This document shows positions 41,404 through 49,026 of a DNA stretch of 64,000 nt, one piece after another. Under the pieces are notes generated by a model, which searched no databases, had not been told where the DNA came from, and saw only the letters and a list, made by a program, of their open reading frames with translations. Each line of letters starts with the position of its first letter. Position 1 is the stretch's first letter. This DNA comes from Heliomicrobium gestii. GTDB lineage: Bacteria; Bacillota; Desulfitobacteriia; Heliobacteriales; Heliobacteriaceae. The stretch lies in NCBI RefSeq assembly GCF_009877435.1, contig NZ_WXEX01000011.1, forward strand, positions 62,001-126,000, read 5' to 3'. The position numbers and the translations under genes were made by a program.

Positions 41404-42723
41404 ATGCCGAAAAAGAAACGACTGCCGGTTGTGATCGCTATCCTCCTCTGCGGCCTCATCCTGCCCGGTTGCTGGGACAAACGGGAACTGGATCAGTACG
41501 CCTTCGTTCTCTCCATGGGCGTCGACTTGGGGCCCCAGGAGGAGATCGAACTGACTGTCCGCATCTCCATCCCTTCATCCTTGACGGCACAAGCGGGGCG
41601 CGGCGGCGTATCATCGCCTGCTGAAGTCTCCAAGGTGATCACCGCCACCGGTCGAACCATACCGGAAGCCATGTCCCACCTCGACAGTCAAGTCGAACGT
41701 CAGGTGTCTTACATGCACTGCCGGACCGTCCTGCTGGGCGAAAAGATCGCACAGCACGGAATCGTGCCCTATCTTGACGTGTTTAACCGTTACCGCGAGT
41801 TTCGGCGGGCGCTCTTCGTCTTTATCGTCAAAGACGTGGCCGTCCGGGATATTTTCATGAATACGACGCCTGTGCTGGAAACAAACGTAGCGCGCTACCT
41901 GGAGAGCATCGCCACTTCAGAAGAACGAACCGATTACGCCCCCGTCACCCGCCTGCTCGATATCAACCGGACGATTGAAGAATACCATGTGGACACGGTC
42001 ATCTCGGTCTTTGCGCTCAATGATCAGATTCTTAAGGAAAAGCCGGACTCTAAAGTGAAGCCGCGGCCTACGCCGGAGTTCAGAAAGGATGGCACGGAAA
42101 CGCCAGGCGTTGAACCGGAAACATCTGCCGGCCATTTGCACCGTTCCGGCGGCAACCCCCTGGAATACATCGGTTCGGCTGTTTTTATTGGCGGGAAACT
42201 GGTTACGTATATGGATGGCGCAGAAAATCGCATCTGGTCGATGCTGATCGGGAGATACAACACCGGCCTTTGGACGTTCCCCGATCCCCATCAACCAGGC
42301 AAATACGTTTCCATGCGGCTGAATCACGGCGATCCTCTCCGGGTCACTGTCGACGATTCCGTCCACCCCATACGCATCGAAGTGAAAGTTGAACTGGATG
42401 GAACCATCGTGGAAATCAGCAGCCGTAAGCCCTACGCGACACCGGAAGGGTTTCGTGATATGGAGGCGTTCATCAATCGAGAACTGAACAGCCAGGCTAT
42501 TCGACTGGTCAAGCGGATGCAGAAGATCCCGGCCGATCCCTTTCAATTCGTCCGCACGCTGCGCATGCGCACCCTGACCACTGGGGAGTACTGGAACATC
42601 CCCTGGCGTGAATGGTTTCGCGACGCTGAATTCATCGCGGACATCCACGTCCATGTGCGCCGTCCCGGCTATCAGGTTCAGCCGGACGAACCACTCAAAC
42701 AAGAGGAGCATCTGGTACGATGA
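41404..42723 (+). CDS. gerAC: Spore germinant receptor C subunit lipoprotein (GerC family)
   Basis: The C subunit is a lipoprotein on the outer face of the inner spore membrane. The N-terminal signal ends in a lipobox, GLILPGCWDKRELDQYAFVL, where CWDKRELD is the family hallmark. The mature protein shows GVDLGPQEEIELTVRISIPS, SHLDSQVERQVSYMHCRTVLLGE-type motifs and a C-terminal domain with TGEYWNIPWREWF. Length is 439 residues. ATG at 41404 has no strong ribosome site, but it is the only start giving a complete signal peptide; translation is probably coupled to the B gene. It overlaps the next small gene by four bases. Confidence 0.93.
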   Translation: MPKKKRLPVVIAILLCGLILPGCWDKRELDQYAFVLSMGVDLGPQEEIELTVRISIPSSLTAQAGRGGVSSPAEVSKVITATGRTIPEAMSHLDSQVERQVSYMHCRTVLLGEKIAQHGIVPYLDVFNRYREFRRALFVFIVKDVAVRDIFMNTTPVLETNVARYLESIATSEERTDYAPVTRLLDINRTIEEYHVDTVISVFALNDQILKEKPDSKVKPRPTPEFRKDGTETPGVEPETSAGHLHRSGGNPLEYIGSAVFIGGKLVTYMDGAENRIWSMLIGRYNTGLWTFPDPHQPGKYVSMRLNHGDPLRVTVDDSVHPIRIEVKVELDGTIVEISSRKPYATPEGFRDMEAFINRELNSQAIRLVKRMQKIPADPFQFVRTLRMRTLTTGEYWNIPWREWFRDAEFIADIHVHVRRPGYQVQPDEPLKQEEHLVR

Positions 42724-42902
42724 CCAAAAGCCAAGCATTCGGCATGCTGATCGTGATCGCCATCTGCATCTATACGGTCAATTACGGCCGTTGGCTCCAG
42801 CAGCGCGGCTATACCGGCGCCGCCTGGTCCAGCTATCTGCTGGCCGCCGTCGCCTTCCTGGCGCCCCTCGTCTATATATGGATGCGGGCGATGCGAGACT
42901 GA
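42720..42902 (+). CDS. Small two-helix membrane protein, candidate germinant receptor D subunit
   Basis: A 60-residue protein with two predicted membrane segments, about residues 6-23 (AFGMLIVIAICIYTVNYG) and 38-56 (SYLLAAVAFLAPLVYIWMRA), joined by a short basic loop. Its ATG overlaps the C-subunit stop codon (ATGA). Some Bacillus ger operons encode a small two-helix D protein (for example gerKD) of similar size and place that modulates receptor function. Sequence similarity was not tested, so the D-subunit role is inferred from size, topology and gene order. Confidence 0.75.
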   Translation: MTKSQAFGMLIVIAICIYTVNYGRWLQQRGYTGAAWSSYLLAAVAFLAPLVYIWMRAMRD

Positions 42903-42968
42903 GCGGCCTGGACCGCGACGGCTAGACTGGACACGGGGGAATTGCGCCGCCTGCTGTGCCGCCTCGTT

Positions 42969-43778
42969 TTATCCCTGCCGGTTGAAAGCCGTCATTCCGG
43001 TGAGCGCCGTCACGAAGGCAAAGGCGCCCAAGGCCGCCACATCGACGGCAAGGCTGTGGTGAAGCATCACCGCCGCCTCGGGGATGCCCCGGTAGATGAC
43101 GTTTCTGAGCGCGTCGACGCCATAGGTGAGCGGGTCGACGCGCATGAGCCACTGCAACCACAGGGGGGCGCTCTGCATGGGATACATGGCGCCGCTCAAG
43201 AAAAACATGGGCATCGTCAGGAAGTTGGAGATCAATTGAAATCCCTGCATCGACTCCATCCGTCCGGCGATGGAGATCCCCAAGAGCCCGATGGCAAAGC
43301 CGATCAGGGCGCAAAGGGGCAAGACGAGCAGCGCCGTGCCGATGGTGATGGGCACGCCGGCCAGCGGCGAGAGGCACAAAAGGACGAGGCCCTGGAAGCA
43401 GACGATGGTCCCGATGCCGAGGGCCTTGCCGACGGAGATGGCCCAGCGGGGAACCGGCGCGACGAGGATCTCTTTTAAGAAGCCAAACTCACGGTCCCAG
43501 ATGATCGAGATGCCTGAGGACATGGATGTAAATAGGACCGACATGGCGATAATGCCGGGGTAGATGAAGGTCATGTAGTTCACATCGTCAGCGCCTGGGG
43601 TGACGCGAAATCGCATCGATGCGGCGATGCCCGTGCCGACAAAGGTGAGATAAAAGGTGGGTTGGAGGATCATGCCGGCCCACTGGCTTTTTTCGCGGAT
43701 GAACCGGATCAGTTCGCGGTACCAGATGACATAGATCGTCTTCAGCACATTTTCCAATGATGACACCCTCTTCTGCAT
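42969..43778 (-). CDS. ABC-2 type transporter permease
   Basis: A 269-residue permease with six membrane segments, of the ABC-2 type found with drug, polysaccharide or lipid exporters. The N-terminal amphipathic part (VIWYRELIRFIREKSQW) and ISIIWDREFGFLKEILVAPV, LTMPMFFLSGAMYP and VDPLTYGVDALRNVIY are family motifs. It is on the opposite strand from, and divergent to, the ATPase gene at 43926, an unusual arrangement for partner genes. Substrate is unknown. Confidence 0.9.
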   Translation of the reverse strand: MQKRVSSLENVLKTIYVIWYRELIRFIREKSQWAGMILQPTFYLTFVGTGIAASMRFRVTPGADDVNYMTFIYPGIIAMSVLFTSMSSGISIIWDREFGFLKEILVAPVPRWAISVGKALGIGTIVCFQGLVLLCLSPLAGVPITIGTALLVLPLCALIGFAIGLLGISIAGRMESMQGFQLISNFLTMPMFFLSGAMYPMQSAPLWLQWLMRVDPLTYGVDALRNVIYRGIPEAAVMLHHSLAVDVAALGAFAFVTALTGMTAFNRQG

Positions 43779-43925
43779 TGATGACCTTCTGATTTCATTT
43801 CCGCTTCTGCCGGTGAAACCGCCCTTTCCTTCGATTGCCCTTCCAGCCGCTTTTCGTTAGTATAGGATTAGCACAGTAATAATGAACGCGCCGAAAAGGG
43901 CAGGATGACCGAAGGGGCATGTGTT

Positions 43926-44903
43926 ATGGATAATATTATCACTGTCGAACACTTAGTCAAACGGTACAACGATTTTCCCGCTGTCAACGACATCTCCTTC
44001 GCGGTGAAGCCTGGCGAGATTTTCGGGTTTCTCGGCCCCAACGGCGCCGGCAAGTCGACGACCATCAAGATCCTCTGCACCTTGCTCTCGATCACCTCAG
44101 GCCGGGCCGTCTTGAACGGCTTTGACGTGGAAAAGGATCCCTTGAAGGTGCGTCAGTCGATCGGTCTGGTCTTTCAGGATTTTTCCCTCGATGACCGCCT
44201 AACGGCCATGGAAAACCTCTACTTTCACGGGATGCTGTACAACGTGCCCCGGCGTCTCTTGCAGGAGCGGATGGATGCCGTTCTGGAAATGGTTCAACTG
44301 ACCGACCGTAAAAAGGATCTGGTGAAGAAATACTCCGGCGGGATGAAACGCCGGTTGGAGATCGCCCGGGGCCTCCTCCACTACCCAAAGGTGTTGTTCT
44401 TAGACGAGCCGACCATCGGCCTTGATCCCCAGACCCGCACCGCCATCTGGGAACATATCCTGCACCTTCGACACAGCCTAGGGCTCTGCATCTTCCTGAC
44501 GACCCACTACATGGATGAGGCGGAGCACTGCGACCGCATCGCCGTCATCGACCATGGCCGGATCATCGCCCTCGATACGCCGACAAATCTGAAGAAAACG
44601 ACCGTCGGCGGCGACCGGATCACGCTGACCGCTGACGACAATGAATTTATGGCGGAGGAATTGAAAAACCGCTTCGGTATGGAAGCGGTGCTTTCGGACG
44701 ATACGTTGAGTTTTCAGGTGGAACAGGGCGACGCTTTCATCCCGCGCTTTCTCAGCGCATTTCCCAACCAGGTGAAGGCGATCCGCCTCCATGAGCCCAC
44801 CTTGGATGATGTCTTTTTATCCCTGACAGGGCGCGGGATACGGGATGATCTTTTGAGCGATGGGGAGCGGTTTCGGCAGAGGAGGTTGAGGAGGAGACGA
44901 TAG
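43926..44903 (+). CDS. ABC transporter ATP-binding protein (ABC-2/DrrA type)
   Basis: A DrrA-like ATPase of 325 residues. Walker A is GPNGAGKSTT, the Q-loop is LVFQDFSLDD, the signature is YSGGMKRRLEIARG, Walker B is VLFLDEPTIGLDP and the switch histidine is in LTTHYMDEAEHCDR. The C-terminal ~85 residues form the extra domain of this group, with a basic tail (RQRRLRRRR). I chose ATG at 43926, preceded by GAAGGGG; ATG at 43905 is in frame but lacks spacing from its ribosome site. The divergent permease at 42969-43778 is the probable partner. Confidence 0.93.
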   Translation: MDNIITVEHLVKRYNDFPAVNDISFAVKPGEIFGFLGPNGAGKSTTIKILCTLLSITSGRAVLNGFDVEKDPLKVRQSIGLVFQDFSLDDRLTAMENLYFHGMLYNVPRRLLQERMDAVLEMVQLTDRKKDLVKKYSGGMKRRLEIARGLLHYPKVLFLDEPTIGLDPQTRTAIWEHILHLRHSLGLCIFLTTHYMDEAEHCDRIAVIDHGRIIALDTPTNLKKTTVGGDRITLTADDNEFMAEELKNRFGMEAVLSDDTLSFQVEQGDAFIPRFLSAFPNQVKAIRLHEPTLDDVFLSLTGRGIRDDLLSDGERFRQRRLRRRR

Positions 44904-44928
44904 AAAGGAAAAACCTTCTAAAACCCGC

Positions 44929-44957
44929 TTGCTCCTGCCGGTTTTTCGGCGTATAAT
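44929..44957 (+). promoter_or_regulatory. thi operon promoter
   Basis: TTGCTC (44929-44934) and TATAAT (44952-44957) are 17 bp apart, about 45 bases upstream of the TPP riboswitch. Confidence 0.75.
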
Positions 44958-45005
44958 CTATGTCGTCACCATCGAATTCACTGCACAACAATTTCACAAT
45001 CCACA

Positions 45006-45097
45006 CCTTGCTAGGGGTGCCGTCGCACGGCTGAGAGAGAAGGTCCCTTCTCAACCCTTTGAACCTGACCTGGGTCATACCAGCGGAGGGAAGCAAT
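45006..45097 (+). ncRNA. TPP riboswitch (THI element)
   Basis: The conserved thi-box parts are present in order: GGGGTGCC, GGCTGAGA, ACCCTTTGAACCTGA, CTGGGTCATACCAGCG and GGGAAGC. The closing P1 stem is formed by TTGCT (45008-45012) and AGCAA (45091-45095). An intrinsic terminator follows at 45128-45160, so binding of thiamine pyrophosphate probably stops transcription before thiS. Confidence 0.96.
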
Positions 45098-45127
45098 CGG
45101 AAGCGCCCATTTTTTCGCTTTCTGAAC

Positions 45128-45160
45128 GGCTTGCCCTTTGCGGCAAGCCCTTTTGTTTTT
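45128..45160 (+). terminator. Riboswitch-controlled terminator
   Basis: GGCTTGCC pairs with GGCAAGCC around a six-base loop, followed by CTTTTGTTTTT. It lies between the TPP aptamer and thiS and is the likely expression platform. Confidence 0.88.
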
Positions 45161-45234
45161 CCCCTTCTTCAGCGTTTGCCCTTCAGCGTTACCCTTTACG
45201 TCAACCCGCTGTCATTGCGGAAAGGAGTGCCTCC

Positions 45235-45435
45235 ATGCGCGCTACTGTCAACGGCGCCCCGGTGGAATTGCCGGGCGTCACCCCCTTGCTCGCCTTTCTG
45301 GCCGAGCGCAAACTGAACCCTGCCGTCGTCGTCATCGAGCACAACGGCCAGATCCTGCACCGGGATCGCTGGCCCGACACCTGCATCAGCGACGGCGACA
45401 CCCTGGAAATCCTGTCATTCGTAGGAGGAGGTTGA
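45235..45435 (+). CDS. thiS: Sulfur carrier protein ThiS
   Basis: ThiS is a ubiquitin-like protein whose C-terminal glycine is adenylated and thiocarboxylated to give sulfur for the thiazole ring of thiamine. The 66-residue protein has the beta-grasp start MRATVNGAPVELPG and ends SFVGGG with the needed Gly-Gly. AAAGGAG lies seven bases before the ATG. thiG follows after three bases. Confidence 0.93.
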   Translation: MRATVNGAPVELPGVTPLLAFLAERKLNPAVVVIEHNGQILHRDRWPDTCISDGDTLEILSFVGGG

Positions 45436-45438
45436 ACC

Positions 45439-46206
45439 ATGGATCGACTGGTCATCGGCGGCCGGGAACTGAAGAGCCGCCTGTTCATCGGCAGCGGCAA
45501 GTTTGCCGACGAAAGCATCATCGGCGACATCGTCGCCCAGACGGGTGTGGAGATCGTCACCGTCGCCCTGCGGCGCGTCAGCCTCTCCGGCGACGGCGAC
45601 AACATCCTTCGCTGCATCCCCAAGGAGTGTGTCCTGCTGCCCAACACCTCAGGCGCCCGGACGGCCGAAGAAGCCATCCGCATCGCCCGCCTGGCCCGCG
45701 CCGCCGGATGCGGCGACTGGGTGAAGATTGAAGTCATCTCCGACAACAAATACCTGTTGCCCGACAACAACGAGACGATCAAAGCGACCCGCGTCCTCGC
45801 GGAAGAGGGCTTTGTCGTCCTTCCCTACATGCACCCCGACCTCTATGCCGCCAAGGAACTGGAGCGGGCCGGCGCCGCCGCCGTCATGCCCCTGGGCGCG
45901 CCCATCGGCACAAACCGGGGCTTGAAGACGAAGGAGATCGTCCGCATCCTCATCGAGGAGTGCCGCGTCCCCGTCATCGTCGACGCCGGCATCGGCAAGC
46001 CCTCCGAAGCCGCCGAAGCCATGGAGATGGGCGCTGCCGCCTGCCTCGTCAACACAGCCATCGCCACCGCCGGCAACCCCCTCGTCATGGCGCGCGCCTT
46101 CAGCCAGGCTGTCGAAGCCGGTCGTCTCGCCTACCTGGCCCAGCCGGGCGAAACCACCGAGTACGCCCGGGCCAGCTCGCCGCTGACAGGCTTTTTGAGG
46201 AGTTAG
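45439..46206 (+). CDS. thiG: Thiazole synthase ThiG
   Basis: ThiG is a TIM-barrel enzyme that condenses deoxyxylulose 5-phosphate, dehydroglycine and ThiS-thiocarboxylate into the thiazole phosphate. Motifs are [25 protein letters not shown] (imine lysine nearby), [28 protein letters not shown] and [20 protein letters not shown]. Length is 255 residues. GGAGGAGG precedes the ATG. thiH follows after four bases. Confidence 0.97.
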   Translation: MDRLVIGGRELKSRLFIGSGKFADESIIGDIVAQTGVEIVTVALRRVSLSGDGDNILRCIPKECVLLPNTSGARTAEEAIRIARLARAAGCGDWVKIEVISDNKYLLPDNNETIKATRVLAEEGFVVLPYMHPDLYAAKELERAGAAAVMPLGAPIGTNRGLKTKEIVRILIEECRVPVIVDAGIGKPSEAAEAMEMGAAACLVNTAIATAGNPLVMARAFSQAVEAGRLAYLAQPGETTEYARASSPLTGFLRS

Positions 46207-46210
46207 GCCC

Positions 46211-47320
46211 ATGCACTCTTTTTATGAACAGATCGAAGCCTATGAGGGCTTTGACTTTGCCCGATTTCTGGAGGGCGTCTCCCTCCGCCAGGTCGATGGC
46301 GTCTTGAATAAAGACTACCTCTCGCCCCATGACTTCCTGGCCCTTCTATCCCCCGCCGCCGCAGAGCGGTTGGAGGCGATGGCTCAAAAAGCCCATCGCC
46401 TGACGCGGCAGCACTTCGGCCGCGTCATCCAACTCTACACGCCCATCTACCTGGCCAACTACTGTGTCAACCGCTGTGTCTACTGCAACTTCAACCACCG
46501 CAACGACATCGAGCGGCGGCAACTGACAACGGCGGAGATCGAAGGGGAGGCCGAAGCCATCGCCGCCACCGGGCTGCGACAGATCCTCCTGCTCACCGGC
46601 GAAAAGCCGGGCAAGGACGCCCTCGATTACCTGATCAACGCCGTGGAGATCGTCCGAAACCACTTCACCGCCGTCGGGATCGAGGTCAACCCCATGGATG
46701 TGGCGGCCTACTGCCGTCTGGCCGAAGCCGGTGTGGACAGCCTGACCATCTACCATGAAACGTATGATCGCGCCGTCTACGACCGGCTCCACCCGGCCGG
46801 GCCGAAAAAAGACTACCGCTGGCGCCTCGACGCGCCGGAGCGAGGCTGCCAGGCCGGCTTCCGGGCCGTCAACATCGGCGCTCTGCTCGGCTTAAACCAC
46901 TGGCCCTCAGAAGCCTTCTTCACAGGCCTACATGCCAGTTACCTTCAAAACAAATACCTGGGCGCAGAGATCGGCATCGCCGTCCCCCGCATCAAGGCCG
47001 GCCCCGGCGCCTACCAGCCGGAATCACCCGTCTTTGATCAGGACCTAGTCCAGATCCTGCTCGCCTTCCGCCTCTTCATGCCCCGCGCCGGCATCAGCCT
47101 GTCGACGCGGGAGCCGGCGGAACTGCGCGATCACCTGCTCCCCCTCGGCATCACCCGCATGTCCGCCGGTTCTGTCACTGCCGTCGGCGGTCACATCGAC
47201 GAAAACGCCGACGACGGCCAGTTCCGCGTCTCTGACGAGCGATCCGTCGACGCGGTGCGCGAGATGCTGATCGCCAAGGGGTATCAGCCGGTTCACCAGG
47301 ATTGGCACCGGCTGGCTTGA
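46211..47320 (+). CDS. thiH: Radical SAM tyrosine lyase ThiH
   Basis: ThiH cleaves tyrosine with a SAM radical to give dehydroglycine for thiazole synthesis, the anaerobic alternative to glycine oxidase. The cluster motif is CVNRCVYCNF at about residues 90-99. GEKPGKDALDYL, IEVNPMDVAAY and VPRIKAGPGAYQP are family features. Length is 369 residues. It ends the thiSGH operon. Using ThiH rather than ThiO fits an anaerobic organism. Confidence 0.95.
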   Translation: MHSFYEQIEAYEGFDFARFLEGVSLRQVDGVLNKDYLSPHDFLALLSPAAAERLEAMAQKAHRLTRQHFGRVIQLYTPIYLANYCVNRCVYCNFNHRNDIERRQLTTAEIEGEAEAIAATGLRQILLLTGEKPGKDALDYLINAVEIVRNHFTAVGIEVNPMDVAAYCRLAEAGVDSLTIYHETYDRAVYDRLHPAGPKKDYRWRLDAPERGCQAGFRAVNIGALLGLNHWPSEAFFTGLHASYLQNKYLGAEIGIAVPRIKAGPGAYQPESPVFDQDLVQILLAFRLFMPRAGISLSTREPAELRDHLLPLGITRMSAGSVTAVGGHIDENADDGQFRVSDERSVDAVREMLIAKGYQPVHQDWHRLA

Positions 47321-47398
47321 GGACCCATCGGCCTCTGTTTCTGTCCGCCAGTAACCATTCGCTATCCACCATCGGCGAACGGGTATCACCGTTCAACC

Positions 47399-47441
47399 AA
47401 GAAGAAAGGGACACTCTGCACAAGGGTGTCCCTTTCTTCTT
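47399..47441 (+). terminator. Intrinsic terminator after thiH
   Basis: A 16-base stem (AAGAAGAAAGGGACAC with its complement) encloses an 11-base loop. The T-rich side is part of the stem, so it would work in both directions. It ends the thi operon; the remaining ~200 bases to the next gene are AT-rich with small palindromes near 47465-47495. Confidence 0.85.
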
Positions 47442-47651
47442 GCCCGCTTCTCCTATTTCCGAGTTCAAGCAATCCTTGAAGGATTCAAGCACTTTTTCCC
47501 CATCTTCGCATTACACTAAAACAGATTACTATATATTACCTTTTTCATCCCCTATCTACACCCCACGCTTAGCACGCGCATGATCGTTGGCTATTCTTTT
47601 GCCTCCCCTCTTTGTCTCTGCTTAAAGACGCCCGAACACGGAGGTGAAGCG

Positions 47652-48053
47652 ATGGAAACACTGCCCGCTTCAACGGGATTCATCGTCGACCAGGAGTACC
47701 TTTCCACCGTTCTCTTCGTCCTGATCACCACCACAGTGGAACTCGTCAAGTACATGATGAAACGGCAGTCGGAAAAGTTCAAAGTGCTCCTCCCCTTTGT
47801 CCTATTAGGAGCAGGGTTTCTCTGGGGAGGTCTGTACGGACTCTGGATGAAAGAAGCTTTATCATGGAGCAACTTCAAACACGGGGCAGAGTATGGCGTT
47901 TATGTGGCCTGTGTATCCGGCGTGTCCTATGGAATGATCAAATCCTTTCGTCAGGTCCGCGACGGGATGGGGGTCGAGAAAAACGGCGGAGATGGGGAAA
48001 AGCCGCCGGAGTCTCCGTCAGATGAGGAAGCGAATAAGGCAAATCGGCGCTAA
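47652..48053 (+). CDS. Small holin-like membrane protein
   Basis: I do not recognise a named family. The 133-residue protein has three predicted membrane segments (STVLFVLITTTVELVKYMM, VLLPFVLLGAGFLWGGLYGL and GVYVACVSGVSYGMI) and a charged, hydrophilic C-terminal tail of ~35 residues. This size and layout are like phage holins. ATG at 47652 has GGAGGTG five bases upstream. No lysin or other phage gene is near, and the gene stands alone between two terminators, so a holin function is only a structural suggestion. Confidence 0.72.
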   Translation: METLPASTGFIVDQEYLSTVLFVLITTTVELVKYMMKRQSEKFKVLLPFVLLGAGFLWGGLYGLWMKEALSWSNFKHGAEYGVYVACVSGVSYGMIKSFRQVRDGMGVEKNGGDGEKPPESPSDEEANKANRR

Positions 48054-48095
48054 TGAAAATAGAGCCCATTGTGCAGGCAGGCATTGAAATCCAAC

Positions 48096-48143
48096 AACCC
48101 ATGGAGTACACGGCGAAAACCGTGCATCTCCATGGGTTCTTTT
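48096..48143 (+). terminator. Intrinsic terminator after the holin-like gene
   Basis: AACCCATGGAG pairs with CTCCATGGGTT, followed by CTTTT. The loop holds a second small hairpin (CACGG with CCGTG). Confidence 0.82.
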
Positions 48144-48227
48144 AACCATCGGTTGCACCATGCTACCCTTCGATTCATCCCGTCACCCAGTGGATCACCT
48201 CATTCGGAGCCTACAAGCTGGAGCGCC

Positions 48228-48740
48228 TTACGCCTCCCCCGCCGGTGGCGTGAAGGTCCGGTTGGCCAACTCCGCATTGATCATGTACAAGCCGCTTGGG
48301 TTGTTCTGCACGAAGCGGAGCTTTTTGATCAAGCCCAAAAACATGGACTCTTCTTCCACCTGCTCATCGATGAACCAGCGGAGAAAGCTGACCGTGGCGT
48401 GCTCCCGCTCTTCAGTGGCCATGTCCATCAGGGCGTAGATCCGCTTGGTCACGAAGCGCTCATGTTCATAGCTCTTTTCGAAGGCGTCCAGGACCGACCC
48501 GTACTCGTTGTGGGGCTCGTCGAGGCCCTTGATCACTGTCCTGCCGCCCATTTCATTGATGAAGTCGAAGAACTTCATGGCGTGAAACCGTTCCTCTTCC
48601 GCCTGCACCTTGAAGAAGTTTTCAAAGCCGTTCAGATCCTGATCGGCGCTGTAGGCGGCCATGGCCAGGTAGAGGTGGGCCGAAAACAATTCGTGTTTCA
48701 GTTGTTCATTCAGTTCGTCCTGAAGTTGTTTTGAGAACAT
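48228..48740 (-). CDS. ftnA: Bacterial non-haem ferritin
   Basis: Ferritins oxidise and store iron in a 24-subunit shell. The 170-residue protein shows the four-helix ferritin pattern and ferroxidase residues: ELFSAHLYLAMAAYS, EEERFHAMKFFDFINEMGG and EEREHATVSFLRWFIDEQVEEE. There is no haem-binding Met of bacterioferritin evident. I chose ATG at 48740 because the earlier ATG directly abuts GGAGGT. It is a single-gene unit. No Fur-family box as good as those at perR was seen in front of it. Confidence 0.93.
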   Translation of the reverse strand: MFSKQLQDELNEQLKHELFSAHLYLAMAAYSADQDLNGFENFFKVQAEEERFHAMKFFDFINEMGGRTVIKGLDEPHNEYGSVLDAFEKSYEHERFVTKRIYALMDMATEEREHATVSFLRWFIDEQVEEESMFLGLIKKLRFVQNNPSGLYMINAELANRTFTPPAGEA

Positions 48741-49026
48741 GGAATCTCCCATACCTCCTTGCTGTATCGGGGCTGTCTACCCTTAGTCTAACCCATGTCC
48801 TCTGTTCATACGCGGTCCCTCAGCAGTCCCCTGTAACTGCGCAGAGGCGGCAACCATTTCAAGCTTTTTAATTGAAAAAAAACGGCAAATGACAAGGATT
48901 CGAGGGGGCACGTCACGAAAGAAACGAAATTGACCCTATTTGGATCTCGCTGTTCTTCATATCCTTTATTTTCCTGCAAGAAGACGCCGGTCTGATTCAG
49001 AATTAATATGGTTGAAGGTGATCGCG

